The translations under genes were made by a program, and so were the position numbers. A DNA stretch of 64,000 nt from Bacillota bacterium (GTDB taxonomy: Bacteria > Bacillota > Clostridia > Christensenellales > Aristaeellaceae), in assembly GCA_023436585.1 (NCBI GenBank), contig JAEZIN010000003.1, positions 62,001-126,000 on the forward strand, written 5' to 3'. The notes under the pieces were generated by a model. It ran no database searches and was not told where the DNA came from. It saw nothing but the letters and a program-made list of their open reading frames with translations. Each line of letters begins with the position of its first letter. The stretch's first letter is position 1. Below, one piece after another: positions 16,360 through 25,051 of the stretch.

Positions 16360-17712
16360 TCATCCCGCGTGGTGCTCAAAAGCCAGCACATTTTCCACGC
16401 CATGGGTCCAGCAGAACATGTCCACCGGCTGGCAGCGGGTGATTTGGTATCCTTCCTTTGCAAAAAGGGCGGCGTCCCGGGCCTGGGTGGCCGGGTTGCA
16501 GCTCACGTACACCACCCGCCTCGGCCGCGCCTTTGCAATGGCTTCCACCACCGCAGGCTCTATCCCCTTTCGGGGCGGGTCCAGCACCACGACGTCGGGC
16601 CTTAGCCCATCCTCCACCAGCTTGGGCAAAAGCTCCTCCGCCTGCCCTGTAAGGAATTCCGCGTTTTGTATACCATTGCGGGCCGCGTTTTCCCGGGCGT
16701 CCCGTACCGCTGCCTCCACGGTTTCCAAGCCGATAACCCGCCGGGCCTTTTGGGCCAGCAGCAGGGAAATGGTGCCCGCGCCGCAATAGACGTCAGCTAC
16801 GGTCTCCGTGCCGGTCAGGCCCGCAAACTCCAGCGCTGTATGATATAGAACCTCCGTCTGTTCCGGGTTGATCTGAAAAAAGGACAGGGGCGACAGGAGA
16901 AACTTCAGGCCGCACAGCGTATCCTCCAGCCTGTCCTGGCCCCACAGCACACGGTAGCTTTCCCCCAGGATTACATTGCTGCGGGCGGTGTGAACGCTTA
17001 GGCACAAGGATTTCAGGGACGGAACTTCCTTTTTAAGCGCGTCAAGAAGCTCCTTTTCCCCGGGCAAGGCCTGCCCGTTGATCACAATGACGGCCATTAC
17101 ATCCCCATTTCGGGCAGTGCGGGCCATGATATGGCGCACAAGCCCCGTATGGGATTCCTCCTGATAAGGGGGAATGCGGTTTTCTTCCATCCAGCCCCGA
17201 ACCGCCTTCAATACGCCGTTGAGGCCAGGCATGGCAACGGGACAGGAGGCGATGTCTATGATGTCATGACTTCGTGGCGCGTAAAAGCCAATCCTTACCT
17301 TGCCCGCCTCGGTGCCTACCGGCAGCGCGTTTTTGTTGCGGTAATGCCAAGGGTCAGCCATGCCCAGGACCGGGGGGACCGTAACCTCCAGGCCGCCGAT
17401 ATGCTTTAAGCAATCCTCCACCTGCACGCGCTTATAGTGCAGCGTCTGCTCATAGGCCATGTGCTGGGAAGCGCATCCGCCGCACCGGACGTATACGGGG
17501 CAGGGAGGGTCCCGGCGGGCAGGACTGGGGTTTTTCACCTCCAGCAGCTTGCCGAAGGCATGCCTCTTTTGCACCTTCACCACCCGGCAGGTAATGTCTT
17601 CCCCCGGCAGGGCCAAAGGCACAAACAGCGCCATGCCCTCATGGATGCATACGCCCTCCATCTCGGCCCCCAGCCGCTCGCACCGCGCCGTAACCACCTG
17701 ATTTTTCTGCAT
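16360..17712 (-). CDS. 23S rRNA/tRNA (uracil-5-)-methyltransferase, RlmD/TrmA family
   Basis: 450 residues. An N-terminal TRAM-type beta domain (about 1-60) is followed by the [4Fe-4S] cysteines Cys71, Cys77 and Cys80 (CPVYVRCGGC) and Cys157. Next come the SAM-binding VADVYCGAGTISL block, LDPPRKG with the catalytic-site Asp, and the nucleophile region YVSCNPAT. The enzyme methylates C5 of a uridine in ribosomal or transfer RNA using SAM; which RNA and position cannot be decided here. A 12-bp inverted repeat immediately upstream includes the ribosome binding site in its right arm, so translation or transcription may be controlled there. Confidence 0.93.
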   Translation of the reverse strand: MQKNQVVTARCERLGAEMEGVCIHEGMALFVPLALPGEDITCRVVKVQKRHAFGKLLEVKNPSPARRDPPCPVYVRCGGCASQHMAYEQTLHYKRVQVEDCLKHIGGLEVTVPPVLGMADPWHYRNKNALPVGTEAGKVRIGFYAPRSHDIIDIASCPVAMPGLNGVLKAVRGWMEENRIPPYQEESHTGLVRHIMARTARNGDVMAVIVINGQALPGEKELLDALKKEVPSLKSLCLSVHTARSNVILGESYRVLWGQDRLEDTLCGLKFLLSPLSFFQINPEQTEVLYHTALEFAGLTGTETVADVYCGAGTISLLLAQKARRVIGLETVEAAVRDARENAARNGIQNAEFLTGQAEELLPKLVEDGLRPDVVVLDPPRKGIEPAVVEAIAKARPRRVVYVSCNPATQARDAALFAKEGYQITRCQPVDMFCWTHGVENVLAFEHHAG

Positions 17713-17718
17713 AAAAAT

Positions 17719-17777
17719 CCCCCTTGCTCCTCCGCGCCTGTTTCCTCAGGGATTTCATATCTTAAGGAGCAAGGGGG
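17719..17777 (-). promoter_or_regulatory. Leader hairpin that buries the ribosome binding site of the methyltransferase gene
   Basis: Perfect 12-bp inverted repeat: CCCCCTTGCTCC (17719-17730) and GGAGCAAGGGGG (17766-17777), 35-base loop. In the minus-strand RNA the 3' arm GGAGCAAGGGGG is the only ribosome binding site, followed by ATTTTT and the ATG at 17712. It could act as a translational switch or as a terminator. Confidence 0.65.
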
Positions 17778-17849
17778 AGTATGATCCTTCCTTCATTTTC
17801 TCATGAATCCGCCGTTTACGCAAGCCAAGCCGTCCGGCCTGGCGGAACC

Positions 17850-18233
17850 CTATCCATTCCCCGATCCGTAACGGGATTCGGGGACTGTTGGATGATAGCG
17901 GTTTAATACAATCGCGTTTTCTTCCCCTTCCCGCGCAATGGAAAGCTGATCGCCCGCCAGAAGAAAACGGAACGAAACCGGGGCTTCTCCCGCATAAATA
18001 ATTTCAATCCTATTGTTCTGCGCATGGAAGGTGCCCGTCCGCTCGGAAGCATCCGGCGCATCATACAAAATGGTGACAGACCCATCCCCATCAAGCGTCA
18101 GGAAAAGAAGACCGTCCCCATCCTGTCCCACCCATGTGCCTATCAATTCTTCCGGTATCATCGCCTCATCCGTCCTGTCCTTTGAAAGGTCATGGCGTAT
18201 GTTCAAAATCTGCCCCAAATGAAACACAGGCAT
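17850..18233 (-). CDS. Small protein with lipocalin-like beta repeat pattern, unknown function
   Basis: 127 residues, not recognised by name. The pattern IPEELIGTWVGQDGDGLLFLTLDGDGSVTI followed by alternating beta-strand segments resembles small lipocalin-like or DUF5640-type domains (GTW ... F..DG). There is no signal peptide or membrane segment. Two starts are possible. ATG 18233 has AGGA unusually close (3 bases). ATG 18161 begins exactly at the recognisable domain. It lies 31 bases after the DUF1836 gene and may be cotranscribed with it. Confidence 0.55.
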   Translation of the reverse strand: MPVFHLGQILNIRHDLSKDRTDEAMIPEELIGTWVGQDGDGLLFLTLDGDGSVTILYDAPDASERTGTFHAQNNRIEIIYAGEAPVSFRFLLAGDQLSIAREGEENAIVLNRYHPTVPESRYGSGNG

Positions 18234-18264
18234 ACGTCCTGTTCATGGATAGGGACCATCTTAG

Positions 18265-18825
18265 TCACGGCTTGGACACTTCCGCGCCGCTTTTCAGGTC
18301 CCCAAGCTGCTTTGGGTTTTCCTGGGCTTTCTTTTCCGGGCTTTGCGATATATCCAGCCCGGCCGCCAGCTTTTGCGCGCACAGGCTGCGGAAGGCCGCC
18401 GCCTCTATGGCGTATTGCATGGCTGTCGCTTCTGTCGGACGGGACGACAATGCCTGAAACACACTGGCCTGCGTTTTGCAGAAGGCGGCATACAACTCTT
18501 GCGCGTCCTCGCCCTGAGGCGGCGCAAGAAGCTGCTTCATCTCCTCCAGCGACGCCACCTGCTTTAACGTGCATAGCATCATCAGCTGGGCAAGCTGGAC
18601 ACGGTCGTACTTTTTTCCCACAGGTCGCTTTACGAGCCCGCATTTCACGTAATTATTAATCATGGAAGGGGTTAGAATATTTCCTGCCACAGGATACAGC
18701 GCGCGGCACTGACGCTCCATATACGTGATGACCTGGTCCATATACAGCCCCAGGTCCGGCAATTGGTCCCAGGCCGGCGGTGCATAGGCGGACAGGCCCG
18801 CGTGAAAAGACTGATTGTTTTGCAT
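18265..18825 (-). CDS. DUF1836 protein with helix-turn-helix region
   Basis: 186 residues. Residues 50-100 contain the DUF1836 hallmark ILTPSMINNYVKCGLVKRP..KKYDRVQLAQLMMLCTLKQV, which resembles the MerR-type winged helix and suggests DNA binding. The C-terminal half is helical and of unknown role. No function is established for the family. The gene is divergent from the SGNH hydrolase gene. A small inverted repeat ATCAC-N8-GTGAT overlaps that gene's -35, making local regulation plausible. Confidence 0.8.
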   Translation of the reverse strand: MQNNQSFHAGLSAYAPPAWDQLPDLGLYMDQVITYMERQCRALYPVAGNILTPSMINNYVKCGLVKRPVGKKYDRVQLAQLMMLCTLKQVASLEEMKQLLAPPQGEDAQELYAAFCKTQASVFQALSSRPTEATAMQYAIEAAAFRSLCAQKLAAGLDISQSPEKKAQENPKQLGDLKSGAEVSKP

Positions 18826-18901
18826 GGTATGGTTCCCCTCCCATGTGATCTGTCATCATACTATCATATCTCTTTTTATTCTACAATCCCTTTTACAATT
18901 T

Positions 18902-18935
18902 ATCACTTGACATTGTGATTAATATGGTTTAATCT
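18902..18935 (+). promoter_or_regulatory. Promoter of the SGNH hydrolase gene with overlapping dyad
   Basis: TTGACA (18907-18912), 17-base spacer, TAATCT (18930-18935). The -35 is enclosed by the inverted repeat ATCAC (18902-18906) / GTGAT (18915-18919). Confidence 0.65.
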
Positions 18936-18972
18936 AGTATTGAAAACCAGATAATGAGGAGTTGGAAAGCGC

Positions 18973-19755
18973 ATGGAACTGCGGCCGATACATCTGTTTG
19001 GAGATTCCATCGGAAAAGGCATCCTGTTTGATGAGAGCCGCGGCCGGTACGCCATCGCCCGGGAGCGCTGCGATGTACGGCTTCAGGAAGCGTTGGGCGT
19101 GACGGTGGAAAACCACGCCCGGATGGGCGCTACGGTGGAGGAAGGTCTCAAGGACTTTTTGGAAAGCGAGAACGTAAGCGGAACCATTGTGGCCATTGAA
19201 TACGGCGGAAATGACTGTGACCTGAATTGGGCTGAAGTAGCCAGGGACCCTTCCGCGTTTCATGAAGCCAAAGTCCCACTGGAAACATTCCGCCGGGTAT
19301 TAAAGGAATTCGTGCTGAAGGCGCGCCGCAGAAATGCTGCTCCATTGCTGGTAACGCCGCCGCCCCTTCACGCCCAGCGCTTTTTCAACTGGGTGACCAA
19401 AGGCCTGGACGCGGATGCCGTGCTTAGGTATCTGATAGACGTGCAGAACATCTACCGCTGGCAGGAAAGGTACGCCATCGCCGTGCGGGATGTGGCTCTG
19501 GAAACGGGCTGCGACATATTTGACCTTCGGGATGTTTTTCTCTCCAGGCGCGATGTGGCAGACTTGATCAGCCTGGACGGCATGCATCCAAATACCAAAG
19601 GCCATATGCTGATTGCAGAGTCGCTATTGCGAAAAGACCACTTGTACATTAAGCCGGCGCTGCCCGCGCCACTCCTGCCGAGGTTAAAAAAAGCGGCTGG
19701 CCTGAAGCAATTTCACTTGCGTACACCGCTGCAGGCGCAAAACCTGCCGTCATAA
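18973..19755 (+). CDS. SGNH/GDSL-family hydrolase
   Basis: 260 residues with the four SGNH blocks. Block I is FGDSIGKG (nucleophile Ser12), block II is the Gly of RMGATV, block III is GGND, and block V is DGMHPNTKGH with the catalytic Asp and His. Family members remove acyl groups from lipids, sugars or peptides. No signal peptide is visible, so it is likely cytoplasmic. The substrate is unknown. A sigma-A promoter lies 40 bases upstream. Confidence 0.85.
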   Translation: MELRPIHLFGDSIGKGILFDESRGRYAIARERCDVRLQEALGVTVENHARMGATVEEGLKDFLESENVSGTIVAIEYGGNDCDLNWAEVARDPSAFHEAKVPLETFRRVLKEFVLKARRRNAAPLLVTPPPLHAQRFFNWVTKGLDADAVLRYLIDVQNIYRWQERYAIAVRDVALETGCDIFDLRDVFLSRRDVADLISLDGMHPNTKGHMLIAESLLRKDHLYIKPALPAPLLPRLKKAAGLKQFHLRTPLQAQNLPS

Positions 19756-19763
19756 AATAAAGT

Positions 19764-19802
19764 CCTTCCGAAAAGGTGGAAAGCCATTCCGGAAGGATAT
19801 TT
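19764..19802 (+). terminator. Weak hairpin after the SGNH hydrolase gene
   Basis: CCTTCCG (19764-19770) pairs with CGGAAGG (19790-19796), followed by ATATTTAC. The stem is short and the T-run poor. Confidence 0.45.
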
Positions 19803-19914
19803 ACATGTCCGCGATTTTTCAATTCCGCTTTTTATTTACGCCTCCTTCACTGCCATGATATACTTTTAAGGCATCCTGCCATAACGAAACACACAGGATA
19901 CGGAAGGATCTCCT

Positions 19915-20697
19915 ATGGCGGAAAAACCTGCGGACATGCATTCGGAAGCTTTTCATCGTCTGGCCATTGAAAAGGGCTACAGGCAAAGCGGAAACAGTTT
20001 TCATATTGTGTATGTGAAGGATATGCCGGATGAGAGGCGGCATCTGATAGAGCTTTCGCCTTCCCGCCTGCTTTACGGCATACTGTACAAGCAAGGCTTT
20101 GCTTCCGACTGGGAGGACGCTGTCAGGAGCGATTTTAGGTTGCATGCTCCGTCAAACTGCCATTACCGAAGGGCAATCCCCTTTGATGGCAGCATGGAAC
20201 TGGAAGCGGCAACCATAACAGCCGAGGAGGATATGAACGGCCGCCTTTCGGTCTCAAAGGAACAGGATAAAGACGAGTGGAAGCAAAAAGACAAGGCCTT
20301 CCGAAAATGGTTCCATGCACTCCTTCTGGATTACGGCTTCAGGAAGGAGAAAAGCAAATCAACCTCACCGTTGTCCGGTGGGTTGATGTGGATGGAAGCG
20401 CAGGAGCAAAAGAGCCTGTATTCCGATGTATTCTATTTCAATTTCACCGTATACGGTCCTGCAGCGGCCGGTAGCGGCCGGATGTATATCCAATCGATGC
20501 TCCGGTGGCATGACAAAAATGAATATACATTGGATTGGATTTTGACGCCGCGCGACAGATTCGAGTCAAGCCTGCGCACGTACCTGCAAAATGTCATTTG
20601 CCCGATACTGTCAGGCGAGAAAACCTTATTGGATATACAGTCGGAGCAAGACCGCATTCCCACGCCGGAGGAGCCGGACAGAACACAAGATATATAG
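19915..20697 (+). CDS. Hypothetical protein, possibly DUF4304-like
   Basis: 260 residues, no signal peptide or membrane span. The central part (about residues 125-215: AFRKWFHALLLDYGFRKEKSK ... DVFYFNFTVYG) loosely follows the DUF4304 pattern of small cytoplasmic proteins, but the match is weak. The ATG is preceded by AAGGA 6 bases upstream. It is convergent with the GH28-like gene, with only 9 bases between stops. No function is proposed. Confidence 0.6.
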   Translation: MAEKPADMHSEAFHRLAIEKGYRQSGNSFHIVYVKDMPDERRHLIELSPSRLLYGILYKQGFASDWEDAVRSDFRLHAPSNCHYRRAIPFDGSMELEAATITAEEDMNGRLSVSKEQDKDEWKQKDKAFRKWFHALLLDYGFRKEKSKSTSPLSGGLMWMEAQEQKSLYSDVFYFNFTVYGPAAAGSGRMYIQSMLRWHDKNEYTLDWILTPRDRFESSLRTYLQNVICPILSGEKTLLDIQSEQDRIPTPEEPDRTQDI

Positions 20698-20706
20698 TAT
20701 CAGAGC

Positions 20707-22590
20707 TTATTTTACAATTGCCTCTGCCACTTGGGCGCCTTTGGCGCCCGTATTTTTTGTAAACACGATCCGGATGGCCAGGAAGTTGTTCTTGGGCAGC
20801 GCCACGGTTACGCTGTTGCCCGCATCGGGATCGAACACATAATCCTGAGAGGGCACGATTTCGGTAAAGGAAGTACCATCTGTGCTGCCCTGAACGGAGA
20901 ACGTTTGGGTGCGCTTGCCCCAGATGGCAGACGGGTTCAGATGCAGCGTCAAGCTCTCAGGGGACGCAAGCTCCGCAAAGGTCAGCGTCAGCTCATCCTG
21001 TCCGCTGCCTGCGCCTTCCCAATAGCTGTTCAAATCCCCGTCCGCCGCGTTTTTCCCAGCGTAGGACTGGGTCTGGCCGTTGGCGTCGGCGGTGACGGCC
21101 AGACCCGTTTCCAGGGCGGCCGGTGCTTCCTTCACCTTGTAGGTGTGCAGGTACCCCGGATAGGTGGTTGTTACAAGGCTCGAGCCGGCCTCTACCCGGA
21201 TGTTGCCGCCGATGTTTTTGTTCTTGTTCAGCGTAATATCTTCCATGGATACAATGCGCCTGCCCAGTATCTCCATGTTGCGGAACAGCACATCATCAAT
21301 GGTATAGTCCTTGTTGAAGGCAAAGATGCGGACGGAGGATTCCTTGCCGCGTATTACCTTGATGTTGTCAAACACCACGCCCCGGATATTCCCGCGGGCC
21401 TTTGATTTGGACCACTGGGATTTGGTGGTGGTCAGGTCGATCAGGAACCTGGCGCCGTCGCCCTCGCCCATTTGCGCGTCTTCCACCACGATGTTTTCAA
21501 AGCGCACGTTTTGAACCAGCGCGTTGTCGCTGTTGTGCACGGACATGACGGGCTTGTGGAAGTTGTGCAGCACGGTGATGTTGCGGAAGGTGATGTCCTC
21601 CATCACGTCGGCCCGAGTTTCGTAACCCACCTCGCAGGATTGTGCCAGGTCGGTCCACAGCACGCAGTTTTCAAAGAGGATGGTTTTGACGTTTCCGTCG
21701 TAGCCCTTTACCACCAGGTTGTCGTCCCAGCCCCTTACGAAGCAGTTTCGGGCGGTCAGGTTGGTGCAGGACTGTGTGGTGATGCCGTCGGAGTTGGACC
21801 GGGCGGCAACGATGTTGATGCCATCCACCGTGACGGTATCGCACTTGTACAGGTTCACCGTCCACGCGGCGGGGTCCAGAATGGTGATGCCCTCAATGGT
21901 GATATTCTTGCTGTCGGTGAAGTTGATGGGCACGATGGTGTCATCCCACCGGTCGTACTGGCTGCCGTCGATGATGCCCCGGCCAAGGATGTGCACATTC
22001 TCAACGCCGCCGCCCTGGATGTATCCCCGCAGCACGCAGCCGCCGGCCAGATAAATGGTCTGCCCGCTCTTGGGTGTAATCAGCCCTGCCTCATGCACGC
22101 CGGGGCCGTAATAAATGACATTGGGGTCGTTTTTATCGGGGATATCCGTTTCCGGCGCGGAAGCGAATAGGTGCAGCGCACCCTTCACCTGGTTGTTGTA
22201 TTCCACGGTGACGGCGGCGGGTTTTTCCAGTATAAACTGCACCGTATCACCCTTGATAGAAGGCGTGATATTCAGCGAAAGGGGCCGCACGGTGACGGAT
22301 TCCAGCGCCACCCCGGGGAACTGCACTGTCACAGATACCGGCCCGCCCATGGAAAACAGCGCCACGGGCGTTTTGGAAAGTATGGGCCTGGAGGTCCAGG
22401 TCCTTTGATGGTTCACCGCCGTATCGATGACGGAAAGCGGCTGCCCCTCAATCCATACCTTGCACGTCTCGCTGGGATAGAGATTGATGGGTTGGCTGTA
22501 CAGCGTCACCTTGTATTCCTCCTGGGCAAGGGAGGGCGTCCATACGGCCAGAAGGATAAAACAGACCAGCAGGGAAACAAGTCTTTTCAT
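20707..22590 (-). CDS. Secreted GH28-like right-handed beta-helix protein with C-terminal F5/8-type domain
   Basis: 627 residues. A signal peptide (1-22, ending SLA-QE) is followed by an N-terminal beta domain and a parallel beta-helix (about 160-480) with many NITI..I..L repeats. A C-terminal discoidin/F5-8-like carbohydrate-binding domain (about 480-627) ends the protein. NSDGI (266-270) and GWDDNLVVKG (287-296) align with the GH28 motifs NTDG and GDD, so catalytic Asps may be present. The GH28 GHG motif is not obvious, so polygalacturonase activity is uncertain and a dextranase/rhamnogalacturonan-type activity is equally possible. ATG 22590 has AGGAGG 8 bases upstream. It is the last gene of the sugar operon, 34 bases after the GH65 gene. 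Confidence 0.75.
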   Translation of the reverse strand: MKRLVSLLVCFILLAVWTPSLAQEEYKVTLYSQPINLYPSETCKVWIEGQPLSVIDTAVNHQRTWTSRPILSKTPVALFSMGGPVSVTVQFPGVALESVTVRPLSLNITPSIKGDTVQFILEKPAAVTVEYNNQVKGALHLFASAPETDIPDKNDPNVIYYGPGVHEAGLITPKSGQTIYLAGGCVLRGYIQGGGVENVHILGRGIIDGSQYDRWDDTIVPINFTDSKNITIEGITILDPAAWTVNLYKCDTVTVDGINIVAARSNSDGITTQSCTNLTARNCFVRGWDDNLVVKGYDGNVKTILFENCVLWTDLAQSCEVGYETRADVMEDITFRNITVLHNFHKPVMSVHNSDNALVQNVRFENIVVEDAQMGEGDGARFLIDLTTTKSQWSKSKARGNIRGVVFDNIKVIRGKESSVRIFAFNKDYTIDDVLFRNMEILGRRIVSMEDITLNKNKNIGGNIRVEAGSSLVTTTYPGYLHTYKVKEAPAALETGLAVTADANGQTQSYAGKNAADGDLNSYWEGAGSGQDELTLTFAELASPESLTLHLNPSAIWGKRTQTFSVQGSTDGTSFTEIVPSQDYVFDPDAGNSVTVALPKNNFLAIRIVFTKNTGAKGAQVAEAIVK

Positions 22591-22624
22591 TGCGGACGCC
22601 TCCTTATGGATATGGAATTTGAGT

Positions 22625-24952
22625 TCAGGACGCCTCTCTGGCGGCGGCTTCCCGGCAATCCTCCGGCAGCGGCAGCGTGACTTCGGTTTCACCCACGGTG
22701 ATCTCCCGGCCGTAAACGTTAAGCGTTGCCGGAGCCCCCTGGATCAGGGAAAGGGTAACCGTTTCCCTGGAAACATCGGCCCTAAGCGTGCTGCCATTTA
22801 CCGTCAGGCAGAAGTGGTATCCGCCCCAAACGGCCGGAATGGAGGGATGGAGGGATGGCACAGGCCCGTCGGTGCGCAATCCGCCAAAGCCGAAGACGAT
22901 GGTCACCCAGGCGGCCGCAATACTGGTCAGGTGCAGCCCCTCGGCTGTATTGCAGTTGTAGTTATCCAGATCCAGGCGCGCCGCAAAGCCGAAGAAGCGG
23001 AAGGCCTCCTCATGGCGCTTGAGTTCGCTGGCAAAAATGGAGTGGATCGAGGGGGAAAGCGAGCTTTCGTGGATGCACCTGGACTCGTAATAGTCGTAGT
23101 TGGCGGCCTTCTCGGCGATGGAATAATCGCCGGGATACAGGAACATGGCCATCAGCACATCCGGCTGCTTGATCATGTCCGTGCGGTAGATGCGGTCATA
23201 GCTCCAGTGGTGGTACAGCGGAAAATCCGTGGCGGGAATGCTGTGTATGTCCAGGTGCGGCAGGGAGAAATAGCCTTCGTGCTGTTCAAAGACAAGGTTC
23301 TCATCCTGCTTTAAAAGCATGGCTGCGGCACAGGAAGCCCAGCCGGCCCGCTCCTCATGGCTCACATCCAATTTTTCCATGAGCGATGCGAACGCATCCG
23401 GCGCTTCTTTTTCCATGCGGGTCAAAACATGCAGGGTGAACTCCAGCGTTTTCTTGCCCATGAGGTTGGTATAGTAATTGTGATTTACCATCAGGTGAAA
23501 CTCGTCAGGCCCCATCACACCATAATAGCCATAGGCCGTTTTGTCCTGGTTCCAGTCCCCGCGGGAGGCGCAGTAGCGGCTGATTTCCACCAGCATTTCA
23601 ATGCCTTCCCGGAACAGGAAGCCGTCGTCCCCGGATTGGTGGTGGTAATTCCACACCGCATGGGCCACGGCGGTGCTGGGCTGCATCTGCAAACTGGCAT
23701 GCTGCCAGAGGGTGCAGGCCTCCTTGCCGTTTAATGTGGCAATGGGGTAGCAGGCGCCTTTGCAATCCAGTTGTGCAGCCCGGTCCCTGGCCTGGGGCAG
23801 CGTATGGTATCTGTATAGAAGCAGGTTCCTGGCCGCTTTCATATCGTTGAGCAGATAATAGGGCAGGCAGTAGGTTTCCGTATCCCAGAAGGCGTGGCCG
23901 TTGTAAGCTTCGCCCGTCAGGCCCTTGGCGCCGATATTGTTGCGCCCGTCAAAGCCCCGGTACGTTTGGTGGAGCTGGAAGATGCAATAGCGAATGCCCT
24001 GCTGGTTTAGCGGGTCACCGTCCAGCTGCACATCGGCGGTGCGCCAAACATTCGCATAATGGCTTGTATTTCCAGCTAAAAGCGAGTCAAAGTCCGGCGA
24101 TGTCCGCGCGTTGTCCGCCGCTTTGCCAATCAGTGCCGGATCATTGCCGGTATCGTCCCCGCGACGGATGGAATCCACCCAGATCCTTTTTTCAAATACC
24201 GCCGGTTTCCCGGGCATAAGGGCATATTCCACTTCGTAGCCAGAGAACAAGGGCTTGTTGACAGGGGTGGAGGATGCCCCTTCCGGCAGCGACAGCGCGA
24301 TGCCGTACAGCGCCTTTTGCCCCGTGGTTTTCGTTTCGTACAGGTGGGCGGCGCAAAGGCCTGTCAGCAGCCCGCCCCTGTCCTGCCAGTCGCAGCGGCC
24401 CGTGGTTTGATGGATGACATTGCCGTTGACGCCCAGGACAAGGCTTGCCGCAGCAGGCGCGCCCAGCGCCGTCAGCGTCACGCGCTGGCCGGCCCTGCGG
24501 GGGTCTTCCATGTTCAGCAGCCGTTCAAACAGTACGGAGACGCTTGTGCCCCCGGGCAGCTCCCACACAAAGCTTCGGGACAATAGACCGGTCCGAAGAT
24601 CCAGCGACCTTTCAAAGCCGGAAACGGCGCAATCGGCAAGATCCATCTTCACACCGTTTACGGTGATGGGGCAATACAAAAAGTCCGGCGCGCAAACCAT
24701 GTAGTGGGTCTGCTTGACGATGCCCTTGTAGCCGCCCGGTGTATCCTCCCCGTCCAACTCATAGATGCCGCCCAAATAGCTGCCCAATAAGCCGTTGGCG
24801 CGGCCGCCTTCTTCAAAGTAACCCCGTACGCCCATATGCTCGTTGGCCAGGGAAAAGATTGATTCGCTGACGCGGCTGTGGGCGGGGTCAAACCCTTTTT
24901 CCACAACCTTCCAGGGAAGACATTCGAAATAAACGTCCGCTTTCTTTGCCAT
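22625..24952 (-). CDS. Glycoside hydrolase family 65 disaccharide phosphorylase
   Basis: 775 residues with the GH65 layout: an N-terminal beta-sandwich (about 1-270), a linker, an (alpha/alpha)6 barrel and a small C-terminal beta domain. The general acid lies in GVMGPDEFH (Glu484). The phosphate-binding region is present near the EGLHLTSIAAAW segment. GH65 phosphorylases split alpha-glucosides such as maltose, kojibiose, nigerose, trehalose or glucosyl-rhamnose with phosphate to give beta-glucose-1-phosphate. The usual beta-phosphoglucomutase partner is not adjacent. Substrate cannot be read by eye. It is cytoplasmic (no signal peptide), consistent with phosphorolysis after ABC import. ATG 24952 is chosen because AAAGG lies 9 bases upstream. 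Confidence 0.92.
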   Translation of the reverse strand: MAKKADVYFECLPWKVVEKGFDPAHSRVSESIFSLANEHMGVRGYFEEGGRANGLLGSYLGGIYELDGEDTPGGYKGIVKQTHYMVCAPDFLYCPITVNGVKMDLADCAVSGFERSLDLRTGLLSRSFVWELPGGTSVSVLFERLLNMEDPRRAGQRVTLTALGAPAAASLVLGVNGNVIHQTTGRCDWQDRGGLLTGLCAAHLYETKTTGQKALYGIALSLPEGASSTPVNKPLFSGYEVEYALMPGKPAVFEKRIWVDSIRRGDDTGNDPALIGKAADNARTSPDFDSLLAGNTSHYANVWRTADVQLDGDPLNQQGIRYCIFQLHQTYRGFDGRNNIGAKGLTGEAYNGHAFWDTETYCLPYYLLNDMKAARNLLLYRYHTLPQARDRAAQLDCKGACYPIATLNGKEACTLWQHASLQMQPSTAVAHAVWNYHHQSGDDGFLFREGIEMLVEISRYCASRGDWNQDKTAYGYYGVMGPDEFHLMVNHNYYTNLMGKKTLEFTLHVLTRMEKEAPDAFASLMEKLDVSHEERAGWASCAAAMLLKQDENLVFEQHEGYFSLPHLDIHSIPATDFPLYHHWSYDRIYRTDMIKQPDVLMAMFLYPGDYSIAEKAANYDYYESRCIHESSLSPSIHSIFASELKRHEEAFRFFGFAARLDLDNYNCNTAEGLHLTSIAAAWVTIVFGFGGLRTDGPVPSLHPSIPAVWGGYHFCLTVNGSTLRADVSRETVTLSLIQGAPATLNVYGREITVGETEVTLPLPEDCREAAAREAS

Positions 24953-25051
24953 GTTATCCATCCTTTAACTGACCAATGAAAAACATTCATGCAACCAAAG
25001 CCGCGGGTTGAGGCGGCGGTGCGCTGGAGTTTTGAATTGGTGCGAATAAGT

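Noticed and set aside
20707..22590. Firm call of polygalacturonase for the beta-helix protein
   Set aside because: NSDG and WDD motifs are GH28-like but the catalytic GHG motif was not found, and the N-terminal domain is unlike classical pectinases.
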